Source of the DNA: Akebia trifoliata
Taxonomy: Eukaryota > Streptophyta > Magnoliopsida > Ranunculales > Lardizabalaceae
Length of the DNA: 64,000 bases
Direction: 5' to 3'
NCBI GenBank assembly: GCA_017979445.1
Contig: CM030710.1
Span: forward strand, 11,332,248 to 11,396,247
Shown piece after piece: positions 54,650 through 64,000 of the stretch. Both the position numbers and the translations under genes were made by a program. The notes under the pieces were generated by a model, which searched no databases, had not been told where the DNA came from, and was given only the letters and a program-made list of their open reading frames with translations. The first letter of the stretch is position 1; every line of letters starts with the position of its first letter.

Positions 54650-54880
54650 AAAAAGATTTACTAGGTTGAAAACCCCAAAAGGCGACTTAGGCAAAAATTA
54701 AGGCAAGCTCGCAAGGTTGAAAATCTAAAAGGACAACTTTGGCAACAATCAGAACAAAGAAAAAAGAAAGTTCGCTAGATTAAAAATCTGAAAAGGCGAT
54801 CTAGGCAAAAGTTAAAGCAAGCTCGCTAAATTGAAAACCTGAAAAGACGATCTAGGCAAAAGTTAAAGCAACAAAGAAAA
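54650..54880 (+). repeat. Tandem array of about 60-bp units, element II
   Basis: Four units of gttgaaaacctgaaaaggcg then atctaggcaaaagttaaagc, with agctcgct linkers. It is equivalent to 24480-24995 of element I. Confidence 0.75.
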
Positions 54881-55249
54881 ACAGAAGAAAAATTAAGAAC
54901 GGTCCGAGCTGAAACATCAAAAGTCCAAATAATCAAGTTCAATACTTCGGTTAAACCAGGCACAGACTCAGAAGCCACAAGTATCTTGTCTACGATCGAT
55001 CTGAAAATTTTTACTTCCCTAATCCCTAAGTGAACCAAGGGAGAGAAGGGTGAATTCCATGATGAGTCTCAAAAGGAAATATTTTGTTTTCTTGCGCCTA
55101 ACTCAAAATCTTCTATAAAATTAATCAAAATTAAAAATTGGATCTTTATTGCGCTTATGGTAATCAAATATTTCAAACCTTCATACAAAGGGCATTTTCT
55201 TTTTCCTCTAAATATGTAGTTTCCCCCTTATACTAGGGGCATTTTTTTA

Positions 55250-55450
55250 TGATGTATTCAATTATCTTCAATGCCATATTTGTTATCAAACCAGGGGCAT
55301 TTTTTTTTTTAGCAAATTTAATCCTAAAAGATAATGGGAACCCTAAACTTAAGGTTACCCTCTTGATAATAGTTTTTCGAAAAAACCTTGAGGTTAAAAA
55401 AAAATAAAAACTCAGGTTTTAAATTCTTAAAACTTTTGGATAAAACCTTA
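55250..55450. other. Element II 3' UTR, A/T-rich
   Basis: No gene is seen. It contains ccaggggcatttttt-type blocks and a caaaccttaaggttcaaac-like near-repeat (55387 and 55444). Confidence 0.35.
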
Positions 55451-55641
55451 AGGTTCAAACAAAAGTATTGTGGATCTCACATTTGCTTGTGCCTAGAGAT
55501 TTACTCATAACCCTTTCACCTAGAATAGGAGATAGGACATTCATTCTTTTCCAGATTTATTCATTTTCATATTCAATCACTCTTTTCCAGATTTATTTTT
55601 AATCTTTTTTTCCTAGATTTATTCCTTCATTCTCAGTTTTA

Positions 55642-56025
55642 CTCAGTCAGTTACCGCCGAGGGTTTCTCGGAATTATGCTCAGTTACCGCCGAGGATTTT
55701 CTCAGAATTATGCTCAGTTACCGCCGAGGGTTTTCTCGAAATTATGCTCAGTTACAATCGAGGGTTTCTCGGAATTATGCTCAGTTACCACCGAGGATTT
55801 TCTAGGAATTATGCTCAGTAACCGCCAAGGGTTTTCTCGAAATTATGCTTAGATGCCGTCGAGGGCTTTCTCGAACTTATGCTCAAATGCCGTCGAGGGT
55901 TTTCTCGAAACTATGCTCAGATGCCGTCGAGAGATTTCACAGAACTATGCTCAGATGCCATCAAGGGCTTTCTCAAAATTATGCTTAGATACCGTCGAGG
56001 GTTTCTCCGCATTATGCTCAGATAT
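55642..56025 (+). repeat. 33-34 bp tandem array, about eleven units
   Basis: The unit is ctcagttaccgccgagggtt followed by ttctcggaattatg, repeated head to tail without spacers. The later units shift to ctcagatgccgtcgaggg. Because 34 is not a multiple of three, the overlapping open frames at 55853-56212 read the unit in successive phases. They are a by-product of the array, not a protein gene. Confidence 0.92.
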
Positions 56026-56372
56026 TGTTCAAATTATGCTCAATTTATATTCACTTTGTACTCAGATTTTACTCAGTTTCAACTTAAATTCTTTGAAATT
56101 TATCTTAGATTTTAAGTGCACAAACTTGCACAGTTGCTACATTGGTCAAGGACAATTTTCTAAAATTCAAGGATCTGACACCATCAATGAGAGTTCTTGT
56201 TCGAGTACCTGACAACCTTTTAGTTTGGGGAGAATTTTTATCCTCAAGGATCCGAACATCCTGACAAATTGCTAAATCAGGCTGCAAAATGAACTATCAC
56301 TAGCTTTGGCATTCGTATATCGCACTATCTACCAAAATAGATTTGCTATCAAGTTTGCTTCAACCCTCTGCC

Positions 56373-56385
56373 AAAGAGGGACATT
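56373..56385 (+). other. Polypurine tract of element II
   Basis: aaagagggacatt directly precedes the 3' LTR start. It has the same core as the tracts at 11141 and 20888, with one G lost. Confidence 0.75.
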
Positions 56386-58066
56386 TGTAGGCATCTCATT
56401 TTTGCATTCGCCTGATTAATCAACTCGTCAATCCGATTGCAACGGTTCCCAATGATGGATGTTTATTCCAATGTTTTATTTTGTTACTAGATATGTTTCA
56501 GAAATACGGATAAGGTATCTCAAACTAATAAAACCTTAGAAACCACTTACACTAGGAAAATATAACTCCAAAAACATAGAAATTATCATCTTACAGACAA
56601 GAAGAAGCTTCACGGTAAAAATCACTAAAAAATGATCAAATTACCAAAATACACCTAACCTCAAAACATCCCTAGAGCCTACATTACGCTTAGAAAAATC
56701 CATTCAAATACATAAAATAACAAATCAAAATCAAATAAATTATTTCGCCAATTTTCACAAAATTTGATAAAATTACGAAAATACCCCTCATAAAGTTCAT
56801 GACCATTTCGTACAAAAAATTTCATAAATGACACAAACCAATATTCCCATTGAATTCCTTATGAAAAATCGATTCTAAAACATCTTGGAACATAAAAAAC
56901 TAACTTGAAATGCAAAAGAAAATTTCAGGGGTAAAACGATAATTTTTCAATTAAAAAAAATTAAAATTTAGAAATTAATAAGTAAAATATTAAATAATGT
57001 AAATTGAAACATTAATAAAATTAATTTAAAATTTTAAACTAAAAAAATCGATCAATTAGGCTCTCAGGCAAAATTATTGATGGTTGCCAAGATATTTATC
57101 AAAGGACCCCTCCATCTGGGGGCCCAAAGAATTAAGGATATAATAAAGGGGGGTCCTCCAAAAAATTAAAGTCAATCAAGTAAGACTAAAGTCAAGATAT
57201 TAAAGTCAACCAGGTAAGACTAAAGTCAAAATCTTAAAGTCAATCAAATGAGACTAAAAGTCAAAACCCTAATAGAGTTCTAATTAAATAATAATTCTAT
57301 TTAAAATAATTCTAATTAAATAATAACTCTACTTAATAAAATTCTAACTAAATAATAACTCTATTTAAAATAATTCTAAATAAACAATAACTCTCTCTAA
57401 AAGAATTATAATTAAACATTAACGCTATCTAAAAGGTACCTAAAAAATCTATAAATAGGGGTCCCTACAACCTATTTTCGTATCAAATAATAAACTCTAA
57501 GAGAAGTAGGTCAAAAAGCTTCTCTAACCTCCCATAGATCCTAATTTTGAAGTCCTAATTCCTTACCTAACACCCATACCTCAACTTTAGCTCGAAAAAA
57601 ACCTAAAAACCCTTCAAAAACACCCAAAAACCCATAAACAAATCCGAAGAATTCAAATCTAAGAAAGAGATACCTCATCTTGGAGATCCGAAACGAATCC
57701 GGTGACAGAACGAAGAAAGGAGTACCGTATAAGGAGCGGTTCTATCAGATCTGAGGGAACAAGACCATTGTCTTCAGAAAGGTATAAATTTTTTTTAGTT
57801 TTTTTATTACTTAGGTCTTTCAGCAATGTAGTTTATTTAGGAATTAGTAGAGACCGGCGTTTGTCGGGCGGGGTTGGTGCCTAATACCTTCCGACCCTGT
57901 AATTTGATCTCCGAACTCAGTTTTTTTTTTATTTTTTAAGTAGATTAGTTATTTTTATCCGTTTAGAGTCGACGTTCGGTTCCTAAACCGTAATAACTAG
58001 GTGGCGACTCCCAAACCTCAAAGTCAAAAGTTGATCCGTGCACCCCGCGGATCGAGGGCGCTTTCA
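56386..58066 (+). mobile_element. 3' LTR of element II
   Basis: 1681 bp from TGTAGGCATCTCATTTTTGC to GAGGGCGCTTTCA, with TATAAATA at 57450-57457. It is followed by ACGGA, the second target copy. Confidence 0.92.
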
Positions 58067-58071
58067 ACGGA

Positions 58072-58289
58072 CCACGAGTTATTTGTAATTTTTCTTTTAT
58101 TTTATTTTTTCTTTTAAATACCTAGCTATTTTCCCAAATTTTCACAGTATATTCTCTGGCTTGCCTCAGTTTTGGGTGATCAAAGAAATTATCAGGTTCT
58201 AAGAGATTTGACTAAGGGATATTTTAGTAAAGGACAGGGAATGAAAAATGGTCTCTCTTCTTTTTAAGTATCGGATATCAGACGTAGTA
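58072..58289 (-). mobile_element. TatC sequence just downstream of integrase
   Basis: A non-coding continuation of the minus-strand pol towards the 3' UTR. The minus strand contains AACTGAGGCAAGCCAGAGAA, as in the stretch after integrase in related elements. It joins 46855 across element II. Confidence 0.5.
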
Positions 58290-59940
58290 TTTCTTAACTG
58301 TATTAGCATTTAGTGGCTCAAAATATACTTTGTCGTCCATCTTTGTGAGGATTAGCGTACCTCCAGACATCACCTTCTTGATTATGAAAAGACCTTCGTA
58401 ATTTGGTTTGAACTTGCCTCTTGGATATTCTTGAATCGGGAGAATCTTTATAGAACTACATCACTCTGCTTAAACCATCTCGATTTAACATTCTTGTTGT
58501 AAGCTCATGCAATTCACTTCTGATACAATTGTCCATACATATTACAACGAGTATTTTTTTCCTCAATTAGGTTCAACTGGTCGTACTGTGCGCTGACCCA
58601 TTCAACTTCTTTTAACTCTACTTTCATAAGAACGCTGAGAGAAAGAAGTTCTACCTCAATGAGAAGGACTGCCTCCATTCCATAGATGAGTGAGAATGGC
58701 GTTGTCTCAGTAGAGGTTCTAATCAAGGTTCTGTAAGCATAAAGAGCGAATGGTAACATTTCATGCCACCAATCTATATTCTGTAAGTCACTGTTATCTT
58801 CTCAATGATCCATTTGATATTCTTATTAGTTGTTTCCACTGCTTCGTTCATCTTTGGTCTATAAGCCACCAATCTATGGTGTTTTATTTGGAAATCTTCA
58901 CAGAATTTTTTCATGTTGAGAGTGTTATCTGATATAATAATGCTAGGTAGGCCATATCTGCAAATGATATTATGCTTCAAGAATTTGATAACCCATCCTT
59001 TTGTAACATTTGTGTAAAACATGGCTTCTACCTACTTAGTGAAGTCATCGATAGCAACCAAGATAAATCTATGACCATTTGATGCTTTGGGATTGATCGG
59101 ACGTCCATACCCCATAGTGAGAAAGGCCATGGTGATGTCATATTGTGCAGTTTATTTGGTGGTGCATTGACCTTATTGAAATATATCTGACATAAGTGGC
59201 ATTTCTTAACATGTTGAAAGCAGTCGCTCTCCATTGTGGACCAATAATAACCCATCCTCACTATTTTTCTTGTTAGCATGTGTCCATTCAAGTGAGGACC
59301 GCAGACCCCTCTATGAACAACCTCTATGAGACATTTAGATTTCGACTTCTACTATATAGCAAAGGAGGACCTCGTGGTGTGAACGTTTGTAGAATATCCC
59401 ATTGCTTTAGAAAAATTGTCTTGCTTATCCTTCAACTATTCTCTTTTTGACTTCCGTAGTTTTTGGAGGGTAGGTTCTATTTTTTAAATAACCTTTGATG
59501 TCGAAGAACCATGAAGTTTTAATTTCTATGTCATCTATCTCAATTTATAAACAGTAAGCTGGCTCCTCTTGAATCCCTATCTCCAAGGGATCGATGGTAG
59601 TTTCTTCAGTGACTTTGATCATGGAGGCTAAGGTTGCAAGTGTGTCTACAAATTATCACTTAGTTCTTCGATATACTCATGGTACGATACTAGTTTCTGT
59701 TCTCATGTCTTCCATTCCCGGGTAGTCTGGTAGACAATTAGACTGGAGTTCCCAAATACATCGATCTTATCGATTTTCATCTCTATAGCTACCTTAAAAA
59801 CCACTATGTATGCTTCATGTTCTACTTGATTGTTTATGCACTGGAAACGTAACCTGACTGCAAAACCTAGCCTCCTCTTCCTTTTTTCTCCTCCCATGAG
59901 CTTTTTTCTTTTACACAATAGCTCTCGTTATATAGATACA
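58290..59940 (-). pseudogene. TatC RNase H and integrase (Ty3/gypsy pol, C-terminal part)
   Basis: RNase H: LRFQCINNQVEHEAYIVVFK (59703-59918), then a block ending TLATLASMIKV. Integrase zinc-binding part: VVHRGVCGPHLNGHML, then MGYYWSTMESDC and VKKCHLCQ (59028-59340). Catalytic core: WGMDV (first Asp), IIISDN (second Asp) and NEAVETTNKNIK (Glu). C-terminus: MLPFALYAYRT, TPFSLIYGMEAV and QYDQLNLIEEK (58514-58759), then YPRGKFKPNYEG. The order RNase H then integrase is Ty3/gypsy and the sequence is Tat-type. Stops and frameshifts occur between the open pieces. Reverse transcriptase and gag are not found; the frame ends near 59940. Confidence 0.9.
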
Positions 59941-60329
59941 AAAGATGAAACCAAACCCTAATGGAATGAGTCAATCTCCACCCCTCCCAATCAAAAGATT
60001 ATGAACCAACTATTCAAATCTATCCAAAAATAGAGAATCCCTAGTTGATTTTTTTTTTAAATAAGATTACATTTTTAACTAAATAAAATCTAATTTAAAA
60101 TACACCAATCAACTCTCGAAATGTGTATTACATTCTTCATGTGACCAATATTCATCTTATTTATGCCACTTATCTTGTACCACCTTTTACCCATATAGTT
60201 AGCCCCTTTTCGTAGATGGAGATTGGTGAAGTTGAGATCCACCTATGAGAATACTACATTACTCTCATGTCTCCTCTTTATCTTATAAAAATATTGTCCC
60301 TTTTTCATCTCTAGTCGAGATGTTGGTCG

Positions 60330-60580
60330 TTCGAGTCCACTCCAGCTACTCAGGCAGAACAGTCACATGGGACATTGGCCCTCATTCTCTCCGAACAGAG
60401 TTGTCACTCAGGACATTAGACATTCAAGAGCCTTAAGCCACTTAGTGTTGCTTTCTTACTTAGGATATCTTGGTCACTCGTGAGCTCTATTCACTTGGGA
60501 CTACTCTGCCACTCAGGATAAAAACTTAGTTTGGACCCATCATCAATCAGAACGGCTTTGTCACTCGAGGCAAAAACCTT
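60330..60580 (+). repeat. Degenerate repeats with cactcaggac core
   Basis: Five to eight loosely spaced copies of a cactcaggac / cacttgggac type decamer in 15-35 base units. This is probably an old minisatellite. Confidence 0.45.
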
Positions 60581-60999
60581 ATCGCCTAGGATTCTCTTAG
60601 AATATGGATCAAACTTCTTTAATGAGTCAAGTTTGCTAATTTTTTTCCTTGCAACCTGCAACTCTTAAGAAATACCAACAAAAAATAATAACATATGCAT
60701 GGAATATGACATGATTATTATCCCCCAAGTGGTAATTTAATAATTTTATCTCATAAATTGAGTTAAAAGTAAACCCCAGTATATACCATTTTTACCTAAT
60801 CAAATTGGGGACAGAATGAGCCCCCTATCTTGTTACGTGATTCAACATAATCTCTTAACTTGATTGAATTCTTGAACTATAAACTCGACACAATGGAATC
60901 TTGTGACTTGGCTAAGTTTATGACTTAAATAAAAATATACCTTATTTTATGCCTCCATGTTGTACACGAACTAATCATCATGGATAGAAACTGAGCAGA

Positions 61000-61230
61000 G
61001 ATGGATTTCGAGTAGAGCCGAGTATAATAGAACAAAATATATTCTGAGGGAATCCCAAGTAGAGTTGGATTTCGAGCAAGGTTGGATTCCGAGTAAAGCT
61101 GGGTAAACCAAGCAAAGTTGGGTTTCAGTAGAATCTAGGAAGACTGAGCAAAGCTAGGTAAACTGAGCAATGTAGGGTAGACTGAGCAAAGGTGAGTTTT
61201 GAGTATAGCTGGGTAGATTGAGAAGAGTAA
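61000..61230 (+). repeat. Minisatellite with gagcaaagctgggtaa unit
   Basis: About ten imperfect units of 18-27 bases such as actgagcaaagctaggtaa and gattccgagtaaagctgggt. It is more ordered than the block at 60330. Confidence 0.7.
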
Positions 61231-62434
61231 GATTCCGAGGGTTGATCCTATTTCCCATAATTAGTGATCACCCTACTTACACAAGGATATTAAAAACTCG
61301 TGATTTTACCATTTCTTGCAACTTGATAATAAAAGATTTGATCAAAGGATCCGATCACAATTAAGATAAAGATCCATACATCATGATCAAAGGATCCAAT
61401 CGAGAAACTAAGATATGCTCCTTGTTACGATCAAATCGGAAACTCAAACTTGCAAGGGTTGACTTGGGGGAAAACCTCCAATTCTTGATGGAAATCCCAA
61501 TCATTCTTCGTACTGTCTTGCTCCGAATCTCACATTATGATTTTCATTGGTGTTTTCGAAGTCAATTCTTACGGACGAGGCCAATTTGTAAAGGTAAAAT
61601 CTCAGATGTCGTCGATTCCCCAAGATTTACCCTTACAAATCAATCTTCATTGTTAATGATGCATACAAACGATTAAAATCACACATAAAAATAATAAAGG
61701 AAATGGGAAAAGGGTTCATCCCAAAATCGGACTACATCCCCAGATTCCAAAGAGTCATCTATTTTTAAAGCAATTACAAGATTTATGAAACCTAGTTTCC
61801 TTTTTCTTTTTTCTCCTCCTGCAGACACCTCAATTTGAATGGGCCCCCATTCAAAAAGACCTAAGAAAATTGACTTTTCCAATAAAATTCGTCAAGAGGC
61901 CTAAAAAGCCCAATTCGCCAAAAAGTGGCATTTTGATCAATTTGTAGTTTCCTACCCACCCCTAAAGGTCCAATAAGACACACAAACAAGACTTGGTATA
62001 CCCTACCTTCACCACTTTCACCGCTCCACCCTCAGAATTGAAAATATCCCAAGCCTGCTTAAGGCCCACAAACCCTCAATTCCCCAAAAATCACTCCTCA
62101 CCTTATCCAACTTAGCCTAAACCTGATTCCATATTACCCTAAGCCCACTTAAAGCCCACCAACTCTCAGTTCCTTAAAAACCATTGTCCACCTCACCCTA
62201 AAATGAACTCAACCATAGTTAACACTCAAACCTAACCTAAACCTAATTCCATGCAACCCAAATCCAGAACCTAAGCCCAATATACCAAAGTCCAACACTT
62301 CAAAGTCCACAATCCTAATCCACAAACCATTATCCACATCAACCAATCAACCTTTGATCATCAAATGGACACTTGTCCACACCACTACTCACCTCCAAAA
62401 AAAAATCACTTTACCTAGCCTAACCCCTCACTTT

Positions 62435-62625
62435 TCTCTAACACAACTACCAACCCAGATCACAACCAACACCCCTCACACTTCATGTCATAAATCTAAC
62501 CCACCACCTTTCTCTAACACAACTACCAACCCAGATCACAACCAACACCCCTCACACTTCATGTCATAAATCTAACCCACCACCTTTCTCTAACACAACT
62601 ACCAACCAACATCACAACCCACACC
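62435..62625 (+). repeat. 76-bp tandem duplication in TatD LTR
   Basis: The copies start at 62435, 62511 and 62587 (each tctctaacacaactaccaac). The first two are essentially identical over 76 bases and the third is partial. Near identity means a recent event. The open frame over it repeats the same peptide in shifted phase and is not a gene. Confidence 0.92.
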
Positions 62626-63057
62626 TTCCTTCATCATTTACCCTCAAGTCATTCTCACAAGCCATCCCCACACCCCTTTCCTCCAATCAACTCATCCAAA
62701 TACTCCATCTCCATACCTTTTTTTACACTTGTCCCAATCCCCTTGACCATTCTAAAACCTAATCAACTAACTCCTTACATAATCTATTTTTTTAATCAAA
62801 TACCACACCCCTCATCTCACCTAACACTCAATCACATTCTTTCAATCAAATACTACATCATTTCACCTTATCAAACACTCAACAAATGAGTTAGGGTGGA
62901 TCCAACTCATTTGGATAAAAAATTATCCATTTACCCCCATACCACAAATACCCTCATTCCAATTCTAAATTTACACCCCTCACCCTCGAACCCCATGTCA
63001 TTCTCTACTATTCTACTTCTTCACCCCATCTTACCCTCAAAAGCATCCCTCAACACT

Positions 63058-63065
63058 TATAAATA
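63058..63065 (+). promoter_or_regulatory. TATA box of TatD LTR
   Basis: TATAAATA in the context cacttTATAAATAcccc, about 1.24 kb into the LTR, followed by CT-rich sequence with tcatctcaactcttt. Confidence 0.6.
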
Positions 63066-63932
63066 CCCCTACTCACCTCCTAAAAATGTTACCAAGTCTA
63101 AGTCTAAAAAGGAACAAAATTAATCATCTCAACTCTTTACTCATCTCTTCTATACTAACCTCACTTCATCTACTTTAAAACAATATACTCTCACAATATA
63201 CTAAGGACTCAAAAAAGGAAAAAACATAATAGAATAAGAAGGACGAAAAGAAGGATCAAGCTAAGGCTTCAAGGTAAGTCAAAGGAAATATTGTACCCCC
63301 TTCTTTCTTCCTTCTCCATTTTCCTCTTTTACCTCCCCCTCACTTTTTTAATTTTTTTTTTAGAAAAATCCTTAAAATGTGATGTTTACCCTCCCCTATT
63401 TCGGTTGATTGAACTTTGATTCAATTAAAAATATAGGAGTTGTAACCACCTTCAAAATAAAACTATTTTAATCCTTCAACTTGTTTTGAGGTAATCGATA
63501 TTCTGCATAATTGTTAGCCAACACTTTTCAAAAATATATGTTGCTCCTAAGGCTAAATTTATATAAGGATCATCTCCTTCAATGAGATGATCCCTATAAC
63601 TTGAGCTGATAGCAAATCCCTGCTGAGGATACAACCTTTAATAACATGGCACTTTTTTTATATCAAAAAATGACCAAGTTATTTTGAGGTTACCATCATT
63701 TGATGGAGAGAGGGGGACCTAACACCTTCCTCTCTATCTAATCGGGTCATTTACCTCGATCTTGGATAGATTAGTATCTTATTCAGACTAGAGTCACTAA
63801 AAGCCAAAAATAACACTTCTTCTAAAAATATACCCCGGGTAACCATTCACACCCTTTTACATATATGAATGGTGACGACTCTAAACCTTCGTAGAAGTGA
63901 TCTTTGAAACTTGAAAACTATGCATCTACAGC

Positions 63933-63950
63933 TGTCAACTTTGCTGGGGA
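63933..63950 (+). other. Primer binding site of TatD element, tRNA-Arg type
   Basis: TGTCAACTTTGCTGGGGA lies three bases after the LTR end. It keeps the CTGGGGA core and overall layout of the tRNA-Arg site, with several changes from the perfect site at 43908. Confidence 0.65.
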
Positions 63951-64000
63951 AACTACATTCAACCCTCGAGTCAACTCGATCATTTTGAAAAAGAAACAAA
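63951..64000 (+). mobile_element. Start of TatD leader
   Basis: The first 50 bases of the internal region, cut by the window edge. They contain no feature beyond the primer site. Confidence 0.5.

Larger units (their letters stand above)
46856..58066 (+). mobile_element. Element II: TatA retrotransposon, plus strand, 11.2 kb
   Basis: LTRs of 1690 bp (46856-48545) and 1681 bp (56386-58066) both begin TGTAGRCAYC. The flanks GCGGA (46851-46855) and ACGGA (58067-58071) fit a five-base duplication with one change. The element has a tRNA-Arg-type primer site, a 4-kb leader, degenerate gag (52781-53280), a short pol remnant (53531-53690), a long 3' UTR with two arrays, and a polypurine tract. It lacks the catalytic parts of pol. 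It is the same family as element I, in the opposite orientation, inserted in the same TatC element. Confidence 0.92.
59941..61819. other. Unassigned stretch with two minisatellites
   Basis: The RNase H homology stops at the left edge. No coding region is recognised; open frames at 60245-60436, 61383-61676 and 61679-61882 have no known domain. Short polypurine-like blocks lie on the minus strand at 60205-60220 and 60800-60830. The right edge carries a 32-base pyrimidine-rich segment (61788-61819) that matches 59864-59895 at 28 of 32 positions. CCTCC at 61815-61819 would be the duplicated target of the TatD element. Confidence 0.35.
61820..63930 (+). mobile_element. TatD 5' LTR, plus strand
   Basis: It starts TGCAGACACCTCAATTTGAA and ends aactatgcatctaca, 2111 bp, followed by a tRNA-Arg-type primer site, so it is the 5' LTR of an element that continues beyond the window. 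Near the end it has gacctaacaccttcctctc and gaatggtgacgactctaaac, the blocks shared with the TatC LTR. TATAAATA is at 63058-63065. U3 is C/A/T-rich with very little G, and it holds a 76-bp duplication. Confidence 0.75.

Noticed and set aside
55642..56025. CRISPR-like regular repeats
   Set aside because: Units abut without spacers and the DNA is plant nuclear.
55853..56212. Overlapping frames with repeated Cys/Arg-rich peptide, like a secreted repeat protein
   Set aside because: Direct read-through of the 33-34 bp array in successive phases; no signal peptide.
62354..62569. Frame with repeated Thr/Pro/His peptide
   Set aside because: Made by the 76-bp tandem duplication inside the TatD LTR.
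1..64000. Endogenous pararetrovirus or organellar insert
   Set aside because: No movement-protein, coat-protein or chloroplast/mitochondrial gene sequence was recognised.

Overview
The window is flowering-plant nuclear DNA from a gene-poor, AT-rich, repeat-dense region. Nearly everything that can be assigned is LTR retrotransposon sequence, much of it nested. I found no intact host gene, tRNA, rRNA, organellar insert or CRISPR array. All coding stretches are degenerate, with stops and frameshifts. The species cannot be named from the sequence. Family labels used here are local: TatA (LTR 1.5-1.7 kb, gag kept, most of pol lost), TatB (LTR about 3.5 kb, seen only as solo or partial LTRs), TatC (LTR 2.28 kb, the outer host element, with RNase H-integrase and an antisense extra gene), TatD (LTR 2.11 kb, entering at the right edge) and Ath (Athila-like).

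Left part (1-8860): an unassigned stretch, then a minus-strand Ath element (LTR about 1700-2810, 3' UTR, a remnant of an Athila-type ORF), a truncated TatB LTR (5195-6734), a truncated TatA LTR (6735-7514) and an oppositely oriented TatA 3' region (7515-8860).

Main nest (8861 to about 59940): a minus-strand TatC element supplies the frame. Its 3' LTR is 8861-11140, its antisense DUF7745/plant-mobile-domain-like gene runs from about 12500 to 13905 and resumes at 45453-45567, and its RNase H-integrase is 58290-59940. Two TatA elements are inserted in it. Element I (13906-45447, minus) has a perfect ATGGC duplication. Element II (46856-58066, plus) has a GCGGA/ACGGA duplication. Element I in turn holds an Ath element inside its 3' LTR (about 14490-20048), a solo TatA LTR (21688-23279, GACTC), a solo TatB LTR (29835-33424, CTTTC/CTTAC) and a Ty1/copia element (34120-42692, ATACC), which itself contains a solo TatB LTR (34992-38531, GTATG). 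Nesting reaches four or five levels.

The most unusual content is in the 5' leader of element I. Fragments of three unrelated host genes lie head to tail in one orientation: a short-chain dehydrogenase/reductase, a cytosolic-type serine hydroxymethyltransferase and an F-box/kelch protein. The copia element splits the SHMT piece. This cargo lies between two inverted arms of about 110 bp. The same inverted arms occur at the matching leader position of element II, around different cargo.

Right part (59941-64000): an unassigned stretch with two minisatellites, then a plus-strand TatD 5' LTR with a TATA box and a tRNA-Arg-type primer binding site whose element continues past the window. Its U3 is almost free of G on the plus strand.
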